Assembly: GCA_025331125.1 (NCBI GenBank)
Contig: JAOALB010000324.1
Span: 1 to 18,079 of the forward strand
DNA length: 18,079 nucleotides
Source: Mycogone perniciosa
Taxonomy: Eukaryota > Ascomycota > Sordariomycetes > Hypocreales > Hypocreaceae
Direction: 5' to 3'
In this document: one piece after another, positions 8,525-17,495 of the stretch
Numbering within the stretch: position 1 is the first letter of the stretch
Layout of the letters: each line of letters opens with the position of its first letter
The notes under the pieces: generated by a model
Seen by the model: the letters and a program-made list of their open reading frames with translations, nothing else
Told to the model about the DNA's origin: nothing
Database searches by the model: none
Position numbers and translations under genes: made by a program

Positions 8525-9970
8525 TGTCCAATCAATCTCGAAACCACTCTCGCCAACTTCCCCCTGTCCCTATCTCCAAAGATCGAAAACGTTCAGGCTC
8601 TTCTCCTTGGGTAAGTTTCCCTCCTTGTCAACACGTGGAGTTCATGCTGGCGAGTGTTGTCTTGCTGATAGAGGTCAATAGTCTCTCTACGCCGTTGATG
8701 TCTCTAGGCCATCGGTTGCCTCACACCTCGCCAGCATGGCAGCCTGCCTCTGTCAAATAGGCGGATATCATCGTGCCGAGACCCTCCGTCACGACCCCCC
8801 TCTCATTGCTCGGTGAAAGAAGATTCTCTTCTGGCATGTGTATACCATAGATGAAGGCCTTGTCTTGCGATTGGGCCGCGCCTCGGCCATCCCCGAATGC
8901 GATATCGACATCCCGCGCGAGTTTGAGGTTAATGGCTTCGACGAGGCCACGAGCATGTTCCCCACATTATGGGTTAAGATTAGCAACCTGCAGAGCCGAA
9001 TTTATGAACAACTGTTGATTTCCCCCCAACCCTCCTGCAACGCGGTGCGTAGCTGACCATTCATCGTCTCACAGTTACAGTCCGGCAGCACTGGCGAGTC
9101 CATCAGGCGAGTTGGTGCACCGAGCACAAATGCTGGCCGCTGAATGTCGCAGACTGGAAGTTGATGCATCTGAGAGTCGCACCAAGGTGTCGGCATTGCT
9201 CAAATCGATAGACACATCTGATTTAGTCGAGGTTTTCCTCAAGGGAGACGAGGTCCAGTTTCATGCGACAAAGACACTCATCTACCGAGTTATCCCTGCA
9301 CCTGAAGGCTCTGTCAGCCGGTTCTGTGACGAATGCCTTGAAGCAGCCCGTGATGCTATAAAAACCCATCAAAACTGTGTTCGCTTCATTAAGAACGGCA
9401 CCTCATCAAGTCTATGTATATTCATGGGTGAGTGCTTCCTCCCATCCCCCCTTTTGCCTTTTGGTTGCTGTTCATTTGCATTGTTCACATTGCTGATAGA
9501 GAGGCTGCTATAGGAGTCTCCTCTTAATTCCATTTGCCCCATTCTTCGCCCTGTTCTGCTACGTCATAGAGACGTCTTCACTACAAGATCTCCAAGTGCT
9601 CCAGGATTTTGTCGACTCACTCGAGATGGCCAAGGGTTCATCAGAGTCAATCGACAAGCTCCACCGCCTGTATCGAGTTATGTGCGATATCGCCATGTTG
9701 TATGTAGAGACGAAGACTCAGCACCAGCAGGATCAGAATTCGATGCCTATCGGAGACGAGTTTGAGATATATCTGAGCCAACTCGGCTTCATGCCGGCGG
9801 AAGACCATGCGATGGCTCACGCAAACGATACTGGCGCGCCGGTTCCAGGCACCGGTTAGGTTGCGCAACTTGCTGATTGGTTTTCAAGGAGTCGGACGAT
9901 GATGGGTATGCTGGAGGACGACTTGTCGCAAGAGGACTCGTATCAGTGGATGCAGCCGGACCAGATGTAA
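8525..9970 (+). pseudogene. 5'-truncated remnant of a fungal-specific transcription factor (fungal_trans middle homology region)
   Basis: Conceptual reading gives the second half of a Zn2Cys6-type factor's regulatory domain: NLETTLANFPL and VQALLLG (to 8610), SLYAVDVSRPSVASHLA (from 8682), CLCQIGGYHRAETLR, KILFWHVYTIDEGLVLRLGR, LVHRAQMLAAECRRLE and FCYVIETSSLQDLQVL. The C-terminal tail has DWFSRSRTMMGMLEDDL and ends at TAA 9968. Plausible introns are 9014-9074 (GTTGAT..ACAG) and 9428-9503 (weak GAG acceptor). Defects: no N-terminus or zinc-cluster cysteines; a phase mismatch across the expected intron 8611-8681; in-frame TGA at 8814-8816; in-frame TAG at 9857-9859. The homology starts where duplicated arm A ends. 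The intact parent would have been a DNA-binding nuclear regulator; this copy cannot bind DNA through a zinc cluster. Confidence 0.82.
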
Positions 9971-10061
9971 TCTTTTTGTACCAAGACCAAGACCAAGACT
10001 AAGCGAAGATAATACCCCACGTAATAGCATGAACAGCGCAGCTTGTTGAATGAACTAAGCT

Positions 10062-10647
10062 TCAATCGGTGGGGAACCTGGGGTCGTAGACCTCATAGCC
10101 TTCGTCTTCCGTGTCGCTCTCAACCAAGAAGTCCTGATGCAGCCGATGCAGCAGCAAGGGGGGGTTCACTGCTGGCACATCGGGGACTGGGCTTTGGGGC
10201 TTGTTCGTCGCGATGTCAGCTGGTGGTGCGGATTCGCCAACAGGGGTAAAGGCGCTTTTGAAACCAGTCTTCTTGAACCCGCCCTTCTTGAACCCCCCGC
10301 CACTGGTGGACGCCGTATCCTGAGTGCCGAGCTTGATGCTGATCATGCCATCTGCCTTGGCCTCTGCCTTTCTCGCCCTGGCTCCCGCGTTGGGGTCGCG
10401 CACCATGGCCTTCATGTCCTTGAGGCGCTGCTTATGGGTGTGGTCGTAGCTGCTGAGGTGGGCTTCGTAGTCGTTCATGCGCGAGTAGCCTTTGGAGCAG
10501 AGGGTGCAGAAGAAGGACTTTTGGGCCTCTCGCGCCGACGAGGTCTGGGCGGGAGGAAGGGTTTGGTGTCTCTGGCATCGCTCGCGGTTAGCTCTGGGAG
10601 GCTCTGCAGACGCGGTGCAGAGAGGAGGAGGAACTAACGGGAGGCAT
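10062..10647 (-). CDS. Small C2H2 zinc-finger protein, two exons
   Basis: Exon 1 is 10647-10639 (ATG CCT CCC). The intron is 10638-10572 (67 nt), with GTTAGT donor, CTAAC branch site and CCAG acceptor. Exon 2 is 10571-10062. The protein has 172 residues. The finger at 25-47 is C-x2-C-x12-H-x5-H within FFCTLCSKGYSRMNDYEAHL, followed by SSYDHTHKQRLKDMK. That finger plus basic HKQRLK helix resembles the one in metazoan GPATCH8/ZNF804 proteins, an RNA-processing-related type; the comparison is from memory. Then come an Ala/Lys-rich helix, a repeat region GGFKKGGFKKTGFKSAF, a Pro-rich linker and an acidic end, ESDTEDEGYEVYDPRFP. Probably nuclear. No stop or frame break was seen. It shares a 386-bp divergent promoter with the Mcp1-family gene. 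A larger reading frame on the plus strand is a shadow. Confidence 0.85.
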
Positions 10648-10931
10648 AGTGAATTCCGGAGGCTGATATAGTGATTTGGAGAAAGAATTGGCGGCGATGA
10701 CGCGATCGAGACGTTACGAATAGTCGCTACATTGATTGCTATTGAGATTTGAAGGATGATGGGTAGTGGAAGATGGCAGATGGGAGGATGGACTCATGGT
10801 GGGGCTCCAAGTCCACCAGTTCCTGAGCTCCAGGAGCTCCAGAAGCTGCTGACAAGCCCAACTGGCTCGCTGGGCCGCCGCCAACGTCGCACAGCCTAAA
10901 GATCCAAATGGGTTCCAATCCTGACATTGAA

Positions 10932-10948
10932 ATTGGCATTGGCATTGG
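10932..10948. promoter_or_regulatory. Three tandem CCAAT boxes (as ATTGG, 6-bp spacing)
   Basis: ATTGG occurs at 10932-10936, 10938-10942 and 10944-10948 in the divergent promoter between the C2H2 gene and the Mcp1-family gene, about 86 bp upstream of the latter's ATG. CCAAT is the site of the fungal HAP/CBC complex. Three copies in a row is unusual. Whether they are used is inference. Confidence 0.5.
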
Positions 10949-11033
10949 CAAGCATTTATTCCTTTTTCTTCCTCCATTCTGGCTGGGCTTTGCGAGTCGG
11001 ACAGCCCTTGCGAACTGAGCCTCGTCTGTCGTC

Positions 11034-12148
11034 ATGGAGCACGACCTGCTGGACTCTGATGACGTCCCCCATGGCACGAGGGAGCGCAGAGACTCGACGC
11101 CGACGTCCATCTCTCTGCTGCACCTCGACCCCTCTCCCATGGACCCCCTGGAGCTGCAGTCTTCATTGGGGTCGGAGAGATACGATTCGGTTTATTCCCT
11201 GGCCAGGGATGGCAGCATGGAGGAGGGCAGCGCCAGAGCCTCAAGAGCGGCTCGACAATGGCTCCTGGGTTGAGCGGGAGCGGCCGCGGAGCCATCTACT
11301 ATTGTTCGTCATGAATGCTGCTGCTGGGAAAGGCTGACTATTCACCAAATGACATAGTAACACGGATCCAGAAATACTCGAGCTACGCCATGTCCATCTT
11401 CACAGGCCTGCATATGGCCAACGTGTCCCTCATACCCGCTGTCACACGAACGGTGGCCGGCTCAAACGTACCTCCTGATGACCCGTGAACTCTACCAAAC
11501 ACCAATCGCAGAGTCGCTGTTGATTGCGCTCCCAGTGATGGCGCACATAGGCTCCGGCATTGCGCTGCGTCTGTTGAGGAGATCGGAGAACATACGGAGA
11601 TACGGAGGATCAACGCCAGGCATGTATGCGTTGGTGCGGCCACGAGCAGATTCGACGGGTTCATCACGCTCCTCTGTCCGGATATGGCCGCACGTGAGCA
11701 GAACCTCGCTGTTTGGCTATGCCTTTACGGCTTTCTACGGCGTCCACGTCTTATGAATCGAATCCTGCCACTTGTCGTCGAGGGCGACAGCTCAAATATC
11801 GGGCTTGCTTACATCTCGCATGGCTTTGCAAGACACCCAATCGTGGCCCAGCTTGCCTATGGTGGTCTGATTGTGGTCGGCTCTGGCCACATGATCTGGG
11901 GAATGGCTAGATGGCTGGGAATAGCGCCGCCGTCAAGAGGCTTGCTGGGCAGCAGCAGCCAGAATGTGATTATCGACAAGAAGGTCAAGAGACAGCGCAG
12001 GAGGAGGTGGATAGGGATCCAGACCGTGGTCGTGGCCACCACTGCTCTATGGGCGGTTGGCGGACTGAGAGTGCTTGCACAGGCTGGGCCGGCAGATGGA
12101 TGGGTTGGAAAGCTTTATGACGACCTTTTTGCCAGAGTTGGCCTGTGA
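11034..12148 (+). pseudogene. Mcp1-family mitochondrial membrane protein gene with frame breaks
   Basis: The N-terminal frame 11034-11273 (MEHDLLDSDD.., ..SRAARQWLLG) is followed by the membrane domain in pieces: SGSGRGAIYY; TRIQKYSSYAMSIFTGLHMA; YLLMTRELYQTPI with HIGSGIALRLLRRSENIRRY; and NRILPLVVEGDSSNIGLAY with YISHGFARHPIVAQ and a last hydrophobic segment near the C-terminus. This matches the fungal Mcp1 transmembrane family (DUF1691); yeast Mcp1 is a mitochondrial protein linked to lipid homeostasis. A 54-nt intron fits 11304-11357 (GTTCGT..ATAG, CTGAC branch). Frame breaks lie at about 11269-11272, 11464-11470 and 11751-11753. The first can be avoided by a longer intron (11269-11357) at the cost of a conserved Gly/Ser segment; the other two have no splicing escape I can find. 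No point nonsense codon was seen, so sequencing or assembly indels remain possible. Confidence 0.75.
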
Positions 12149-12540
12149 CGAAGCCTGTGACGAAGCCTTTCTTTTCAACATAGATTGCGTACGGCGCCTT
12201 GCGAATCGATTGGTCCATCACACGAGTACATCCTTTTCGCCAGAGTGAAGAAAGAATGCAAGGTTGTGACGTGTCGCCATATCACACTTGACTTGGCTTG
12301 GGTCTGGCATGGAAAGGAAGAAATCATAGGTTATCTGTCTGTCTGTCCTTTAGTGACCAGGGTCTCGCTGGACAGCCTGGACGGCTTCGATAGGCGCCAC
12401 TGAGGGCGTCACTGTGGGTAAACCGAAGCCCTGTCCGCCTGAGGTGAAACCACACCATATGCCCTGTCAATCAGGCAGATGTACGCCACCGGAAGTGGAA
12501 TTTCTGGGGGAGGCGCCTGACTGTGTGATCTGTACTCGCT

Positions 12541-12575
12541 CCGTACTCCGTACCTCTGAGTAGTACGAAGTACGG
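12541..12575. repeat. Short hairpin-forming inverted repeat
   Basis: Arms 12541-12553 (CCGTACTCCGTAC) and 12563-12575 (GTACGAAGTACGG) pair at 12 of 13 positions around a 9-nt loop. Copy A has only a GGTACTCCG remnant at the matching place (near 8044-8052), so most of the hairpin was gained in copy B or lost in copy A. Confidence 0.75.
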
Positions 12576-12913
12576 ACAGGGAATTTCGCCCACAAAAGCG
12601 TGGTGTGCAGACGGGTACAGGGCCTACAGGGGCGTATGTGCACTAAAACTGAAACCCCGTTTGTCCCTAACCCCATGTCCGCCACATTAACCTTTAGGTA
12701 TCCCTCCCTTGACACCACAGCTTACGTATAATACTCAATACTATCCGGAGCACCCGTCTGGCTCTTGGATTCCAGGGGTGCTGATCTGCGACTTTGGTCT
12801 TCTTGCGATACGACAAGCAGAGCCAGACGACGACACTATCACAACCACCAGGTCCTGGCGGGCTTCTTGTCGCCCGACTTGATTGACGCACGCACCCGCA
12901 CTTCAGGTCCAAG

Positions 12914-14821
12914 ATGCCAGCCAACACCTACCAGCGAAGGCTGTCCTTGTACCTCGACAGCCCAATAGAGGGCGCCTATAACCATGACTATGTCCCAGCC
13001 ACCAAACGCCAGCGCCTCGCCGAGCCCTATACGCCTCCTCCGCTGTCGCGCGACATCTCGACCCTCTCTGACGAGCTCCTCGTTCTCATTCTTTCGTACA
13101 TGGGCGAGCGGACCCTGCTTGACATAGCACCTGTGTCGAAACGATTCCATGCCATCGCCTCCGACTCCAAGTTATGGCGACTGCACTACCACCGACGATT
13201 CATCCTTCCTCACGCTCATCGCATCCCCGGCTTCAAGTCTGGGCTGGCAAGAAGCTCCAGCAAGCTCCAACTCTCCTCGCAAAAGTCCGTCAGGGCAGAT
13301 AGAGGCTAGGCCGAAGAGAAGCGCCATCGAACCCTGTCGACCCTGCCGACACCTCTGCCAACCTGATTGATGCCGTCGACTGGAAGAAGCAGTACAAGCT
13401 GCGGCATAACTGGGCGCGCGGCCAATGCGCTGTCAACGAGCTTCCAGTCAACGACTCCGACTCCGAGAGCCGCATGTCGAAGAGGGAACGCCAGACATTG
13501 GTCAAGGTTGTTGACGGGCTTGCTGTCACGGTCGATCTGCAGTCAGGGCTGCGGGCATGGGATTTGCGGATGCAGAGGCCCATCGCTCAAAGCGACATCC
13601 ATACGGACGATGGCCTGTACCTGAAGCCGACGTCTCTGGCACTGGATGGCCAGAGATTGTCGGCGGGCATCTTGGGCATCGCTCTTGGTTTTGAAGACGG
13701 CATATCTGGGATTTGGAGGCTGGATGTGGCTCGAATGGAAATGGGCATCCTGTATCGGCAGGATAGGAGCTTCTTGGGGAGGCTCGTCTCCGTAGCATAC
13801 TCATATCCCTACGTGCTGACGGCAGCGGAACTGGGTTCATCTCTCTACACACATTCGAGCCCCCGATTACAGAGCCGGACGATTCGACCACCGACTCTGA
13901 AACCCAGTCCCTGGCTTTGGGCGCCCTAGCCGACGAGGGCGATGACGATCAGGGGATGACGATACTACCTGAACCCACATCTACTAACATCACTAAAACC
14001 GCATTATTCGCGAGTTCCCCTCGCATTGTCAATACGCAGAATAGCGACCTCGACTGTCGCCTCAATCGCCTAAGCTTTTGATACCGTCGGGCTGGTCTCT
14101 CGGCATTCAAGACTTCGATATTAGACGCTCCGGCAACTCCAAGCCTGATATCGTCACTTCTCGCGTCGCCTACACACTCCCCACAGAGACTCGGGGCTCG
14201 GCATCCTCTTCCTCGTCCTCGTCCTCCTCACCAACGTCCTCGCCCTGACGACCCAGGTCGCCCGTATGTGTGCAGAAGTCTGATCGTGACGGCCCGGCCA
14301 AGCTTCGCTACAGTCACCCGTACTTACTCGCTACCTTGCCCGACAACACATTAGTGCTGCACCTTTGCACCTCTACACCTATATCGCTCAAGGTTTCCAA
14401 AGGTATACGACTATGGGGGCATACGTCGGGCATATCAGACGCGGATATCACCCTAAGAGGCAAAGCAGTGAGTGTCAGTACGCGTGGAGACGAGATCCGG
14501 GTATGGGAGTTGGAAGGCTGCGTAGGCGGTACCAGCGTCGAAGTGAAACTGCGGCAGAGTGGTGATCGTGATAACAGCGCTGGGCCAGACGGCAAAAGCG
14601 GCAGATCCTCACCTCTGCTTTCAGACCCTGAAGATAAGAAGAACTGGGTAGGATTCGACGATGAGATGGTCATTGTGCCCAAGGAGGCCCGAGATGGCTG
14701 GGAGAGCTTGATGGTTTACGACTTTACTTGGAAGGCGGTGTTATTGATGGGGCCATTTGATCGCAACACAACAGACTTTGGTCCTTGGCTACGGATATAT
14801 AGGCCCAGAAATGTCATTTAA
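12914..14821 (+). pseudogene. Broken second copy of the F-box/beta-propeller gene (copy B)
   Basis: Begins MPANTYQRR, has the F-box (LSDELLVLILSYM, PVSKRFHAIASDS) and follows copy A throughout, with many substitutions. Defects seen by aligning to copy A: an in-frame TAG at 13307-13309 where copy A has Trp, next to a 4-bp deletion that shifts the frame; a further frame change near 13836; a stop (TAA) where copy A has Tyr in SIAYTF, near 14071; a frameshift at the GGWSIGIQDF segment near 14088; and a TGA replacing an Arg codon near 14247. The codon corresponding to copy A's stop is deleted, so the last frame runs on to 14821 through former 3' flank. With this many lesions no full protein is possible. 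An N-terminal F-box-only product (132 residues, 12914-13309) could still be made if transcribed. Confidence 0.92.
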
Positions 14822-14865
14822 AAATACCCCAGGGCAGTTCATTGGATATTTACATATTTGAGCCA

Positions 14866-16210
14866 CCTCAAATGTATTTAATGGTCAAGGAGTTACTACT
14901 ACTTACAATATCTGTCTCTTTATGGCGTCTACTGCAAATGAGGGTTATATCGCGGCCAATTCCCCCTCTGCAAAGTACACGGCATCTTCCACAGGGAGGA
15001 TGGACGAGGGTTTGCGTTGTGAAAAGAGAAATCTTCCCATTGATCCGCAGACCTTAATGTCAGGGATACCTCGGAGATCATCGACAATTAGAGCCAAATA
15101 CATACAGATACATACAGATATAACACCACCAACTATCATGTGAATGCCTCTGTGTCCCGTCTGCACTTGAAATGTGTTCACATATAAAGATGCGATACGA
15201 CTGGCCCATATACGAGAGTCTCTCCTGCAAGGAGCTCAAAAAGGATGTCCAGCTGAGACGCAAAAAAAAGGGCGGAAATTCAGGGTCCAACCAAGGGGTG
15301 ACAGGGGTGATTGCTTTCCCTGCTTTCCCTTTTTCCCATTGGGATGTGGGCGCTCAGAATTTGCTTCCGTGCTTTCGGGACTTGGGATCCAAAGCCGGGT
15401 CAGCAATTAATCAGCATGCCCACACAGTGTTGGGATGTATTTATTGCTACGTTGCGTTTTCCATGTATGAAGTACTTCGTAGTACGAAGTATGTGCGGGT
15501 TATTGCATGCTCAAGTATGTATGGTTCCGGTTACTTGCTCGTGTTTGAGACAGCAGCAGCCTGACAGATAGGTGAGACAGCGTGAAAAGTCTGTAATGCA
15601 AGGGAGAGCCAGTGACCATACTCACCAAGGTCGGCTTTTGTCGGAGTGGCGCGTCTGATATGTGAGAAAGTTTTTTTTTTGTGACTTGCAGGTAGGTTTA
15701 TGATGGCAGGGGTTCAGATTTGGTTGACTATTGAGCATCAATGTCCAGGTGGTGATGCAAGGCAGGGTCTGGACCGCATGTTGCTGCGCATGACAGCGAA
15801 TCGCACACCTTTGACTTCGTAATCTGTGGAGATATTAATAATAATATGGCAAATTAGGTAGGTATTCGTCTTGTTCGGGAGATGGGAGAACATGTGAAGT
15901 GTCAGACGAAGAGACGTCTCGATGAAATCCGTGATGCAACAAGGGAGTTGGGAGAGACACTGAAGATCCTAGACTCCAAAGGACAAGTTCAAGTTTGACA
16001 TCATCAAGGTTCTCAACATGAGGACAGCCCTGTTTAGAGACGCCCTGAATTACTATGGAGTACTTCGTACGTTCACTTACATCACAGCAGATGGACTGGG
16101 GCAAGGATATGATGCAACCATGGCGACAGCAGCACGCCGTCATGAGCTCATGAATACATAATATTATCCAACCAGATCTATATATATGCAGGTAGAGAGC
16201 TGCACATTCT
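14866..16210. other. Gene-free intergenic stretch
   Basis: Short open frames occur on both strands but none resembles a known protein or has convincing intron structure. Contents seen: CATACAGATA tandem copies near 15102-15121, a T-run near 15670, and copies of the TACTTCGTA palindrome (15469-15491 and 16060-16070). This is probably intergenic DNA and the upstream region of the gene at 16269. Confidence 0.6.
15469..15491. repeat. Palindromic TACTTCGTA element
   Basis: TACTTCGTA (15473-15481), one G, then TACGAAGTA (15483-15491): perfect 9-bp arms. It overlaps a second perfect palindrome, GAAGTACTTC (15469-15478). The same core recurs at 12563-12575 and 16060-16070 (GTACTTCGTAC). Confidence 0.75.
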
Positions 16211-16218
16211 TATATAAA
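16211..16218 (+). promoter_or_regulatory. TATA box for the gene at 16269
   Basis: TATATAAA, 50 bp upstream of the start codon. A second TATATATAT run lies about 25 bp further upstream. Confidence 0.5.
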
Positions 16219-16268
16219 ACCATATCTTGAATTGTAATGCGCTGCATAAAAAGCGATTATTATTCACA

Positions 16269-16917
16269 ATGGCATCAAAGCCGACGAAATCAGCGCACTA
16301 TTCGGGCGAGTTTCATGCCAAAGTCCCTCCATCCGAGCCGATGATGAAGGGTGGTGTACGATAAACCCCCTTTATTTAATAATAATAATAAGTCTTATAG
16401 CTTCTTCTACTAACATATTTACCTGTAGCACCAACCCGGCATCAAAGTCGGCAACGACCGGGCTCCGGAGTCCCACCTTGAAACGTACCCACCCGGCTCC
16501 GCGCCCCGCGAAAGTTCCTTCCGGCCGAACCCCATCAGCGAAATCCCCGGCCAGGCGCTCAACCCGGATATGGACCCATCCAGCCGGACCGAAGCACTAG
16601 ACTTTCCCGGCGCCACATCGGCGGACGTGTACACGGGTTTTGGCTGTCCGTTACAAGGCCTTGAAGGCCGGGACGTGGCGGCGCAGCTACCGGGTAAGAA
16701 GCATACTGGCGAACGGAGGCATCCGCATGGCCATAAGAAGGAGGAGACTGGCTTGGTTGGAGTTGGAGCGAATGCTGGGGGTGATCCGGTGAGACAGCAT
16801 GGATGGGACTTGCCAGAGGGCGTGGAGAAGGGCATGAGGGGGAAGAGTAATGAGGATTGGCCTGGTGCGGAGGAGAGGGAGCCAGTGAATGCTGAGCAGG
16901 TGGCTTCAGGGCGATGA
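16269..16917 (+). CDS. Small hydrophilic, probably disordered fungal protein, two exons
   Basis: Exon 1 is 16269-16355 and exon 2 is 16429-16917. The 73-nt intron has GTACGA donor, CTAAC branch site and CTGTAG acceptor, and joins in phase 0. The product has 191 residues, starting MASKPTKSAHYSGEFHAK. It has no signal peptide, membrane segment or cysteine-rich domain. It is rich in Gly, Pro, Glu and Lys, with DFPGATSADVYTGFG near 86-100 and HTGERRHPHGHKKEETGLVG near 120-140. The C-terminal part has repeated short Gly/Glu/Lys turns such as GWDLPEGVEKGMRGKSNED. The composition recalls small hydrophilic conserved fungal proteins of unknown function, some stress-related, but I cannot assign a family. 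The frame is clean and the splice signals are strong, so the gene model is solid. A minus-strand 190-residue frame over the same DNA is its shadow. Confidence 0.82.
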
Positions 16918-16962
16918 GCATGCCGATACGAGTATGCATCAAGTCTCGGGTACTGCAACAAT

Positions 16963-17035
16963 TGTTTGTTTGTTTTATTATTTGCGTCCACTAATTAAGT
17001 TAGTTACATGAATCCACATCTGGGCAATAGGACGT
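16963..17035 (+). mobile_element. 3' tail of a LINE, same family as the copy at 1-1040
   Basis: TTTGTTTGTTTTATTATTTG, then CGTCCACTAA, TAGTTACA and TGGGCAATAGGACGT match the reverse complement of bases 1-76 with few differences. Only about 73 bp remain (extreme 5' truncation). It lies on the plus strand, 45 bp after the stop codon of the 191-residue gene, so it probably falls in that gene's 3' untranslated region. Confidence 0.85.
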
Positions 17036-17108
17036 TAGGAGCCAGCAGCTCAAGGCCGCCGTTCGCTAAATTTCAATTTACAAAGGAAAAAGGGTTAATT
17101 GTGAGGTG

Positions 17109-17495
17109 TCAATCTGATTCAGTTAAGGGGGGACCGTAGGGGTTTGTTTCCTCCACCAGTTTCTGGAAGTCTTTGCTACCTGAGGTTCCAAGTAAGTGCG
17201 AGAGGGGGGTTTCCCCTGGTGGGATGTCTGGTAGAAAGGGTCTGACCATCCTACATTTCGCGAAGTGACCTTGTTCTCTGGGTTCGCCACACCTGCAGGC
17301 GAACTGCCAGCTATTGAATACCAGACTGCTAATAGCGCATATAGGATGCTTTGCCGGGACTGCCCATCCTATAGCTCTTTCTTTTACTGAATAAGATGGG
17401 TAGTGTATACAACAGCCACTATATAGTATGGCAGTAGACTCATAGTTAGAAAAGAACCAACCTTCTTGCTCTTTCACCCCAGACCCCAACTGCAT
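17109..17495 (-). mobile_element. Fragment of a second LINE: zinc-knuckle C-terminus of the ORF
   Basis: The minus-strand frame ends with FACRCGEPREQGHFAKCRMV, a C-x-C-x7-H-x3-C knuckle, and then a hydrophilic tail ending PYGPPLTESD and a stop at 17109. This knuckle normally closes the RNase H-bearing ORF2 of Tad-type LINEs. Upstream residues (positions 1-60 of the frame) are weakly similar at best. No RT or complete RNase H is visible. It is oriented opposite to, and lies just beyond, the LINE tail at 16963-17035, so two LINE ends meet tail to tail here. Confidence 0.6.

Larger units (their letters stand above)
12197..14865 (+). repeat. Arm B of the large inverted duplication (F-box gene unit)
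   Basis: Opposite-orientation counterpart of 5700-8524. The outer edge GCGAATCGATTGGT (12199-12212) and the upstream blocks GTTGTGACGTGTCG, GGCGCCACTGAGGG, GCCCTGTCCGCCTG and GGAATTTCTGGGGGAGGCGCCTGA all have partners upstream of copy A. The 3' flank contains AAATACCCCAGGGC as in copy A. Relative to arm A there is a roughly 20-bp deletion near the edge, an insertion that forms a hairpin at 12541-12575, and loss of about 27 bp just at the ancestral stop codon. Confidence 0.85.

Noticed and set aside
10137..10637. 166-residue plus-strand open frame
   Set aside because: It is antisense to the spliced C2H2 gene, whose zinc finger, intron signals and conserved ends are much stronger evidence.
15835..16143. 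102-residue minus-strand frame
   Set aside because: No recognisable motif, no splice structure and composition like the surrounding intergenic DNA.
16419..16991. 190-residue minus-strand open frame
   Set aside because: Shadow of exon 2 of the 191-residue gene; it has low-complexity Pro/Ser content and no splice or promoter support.
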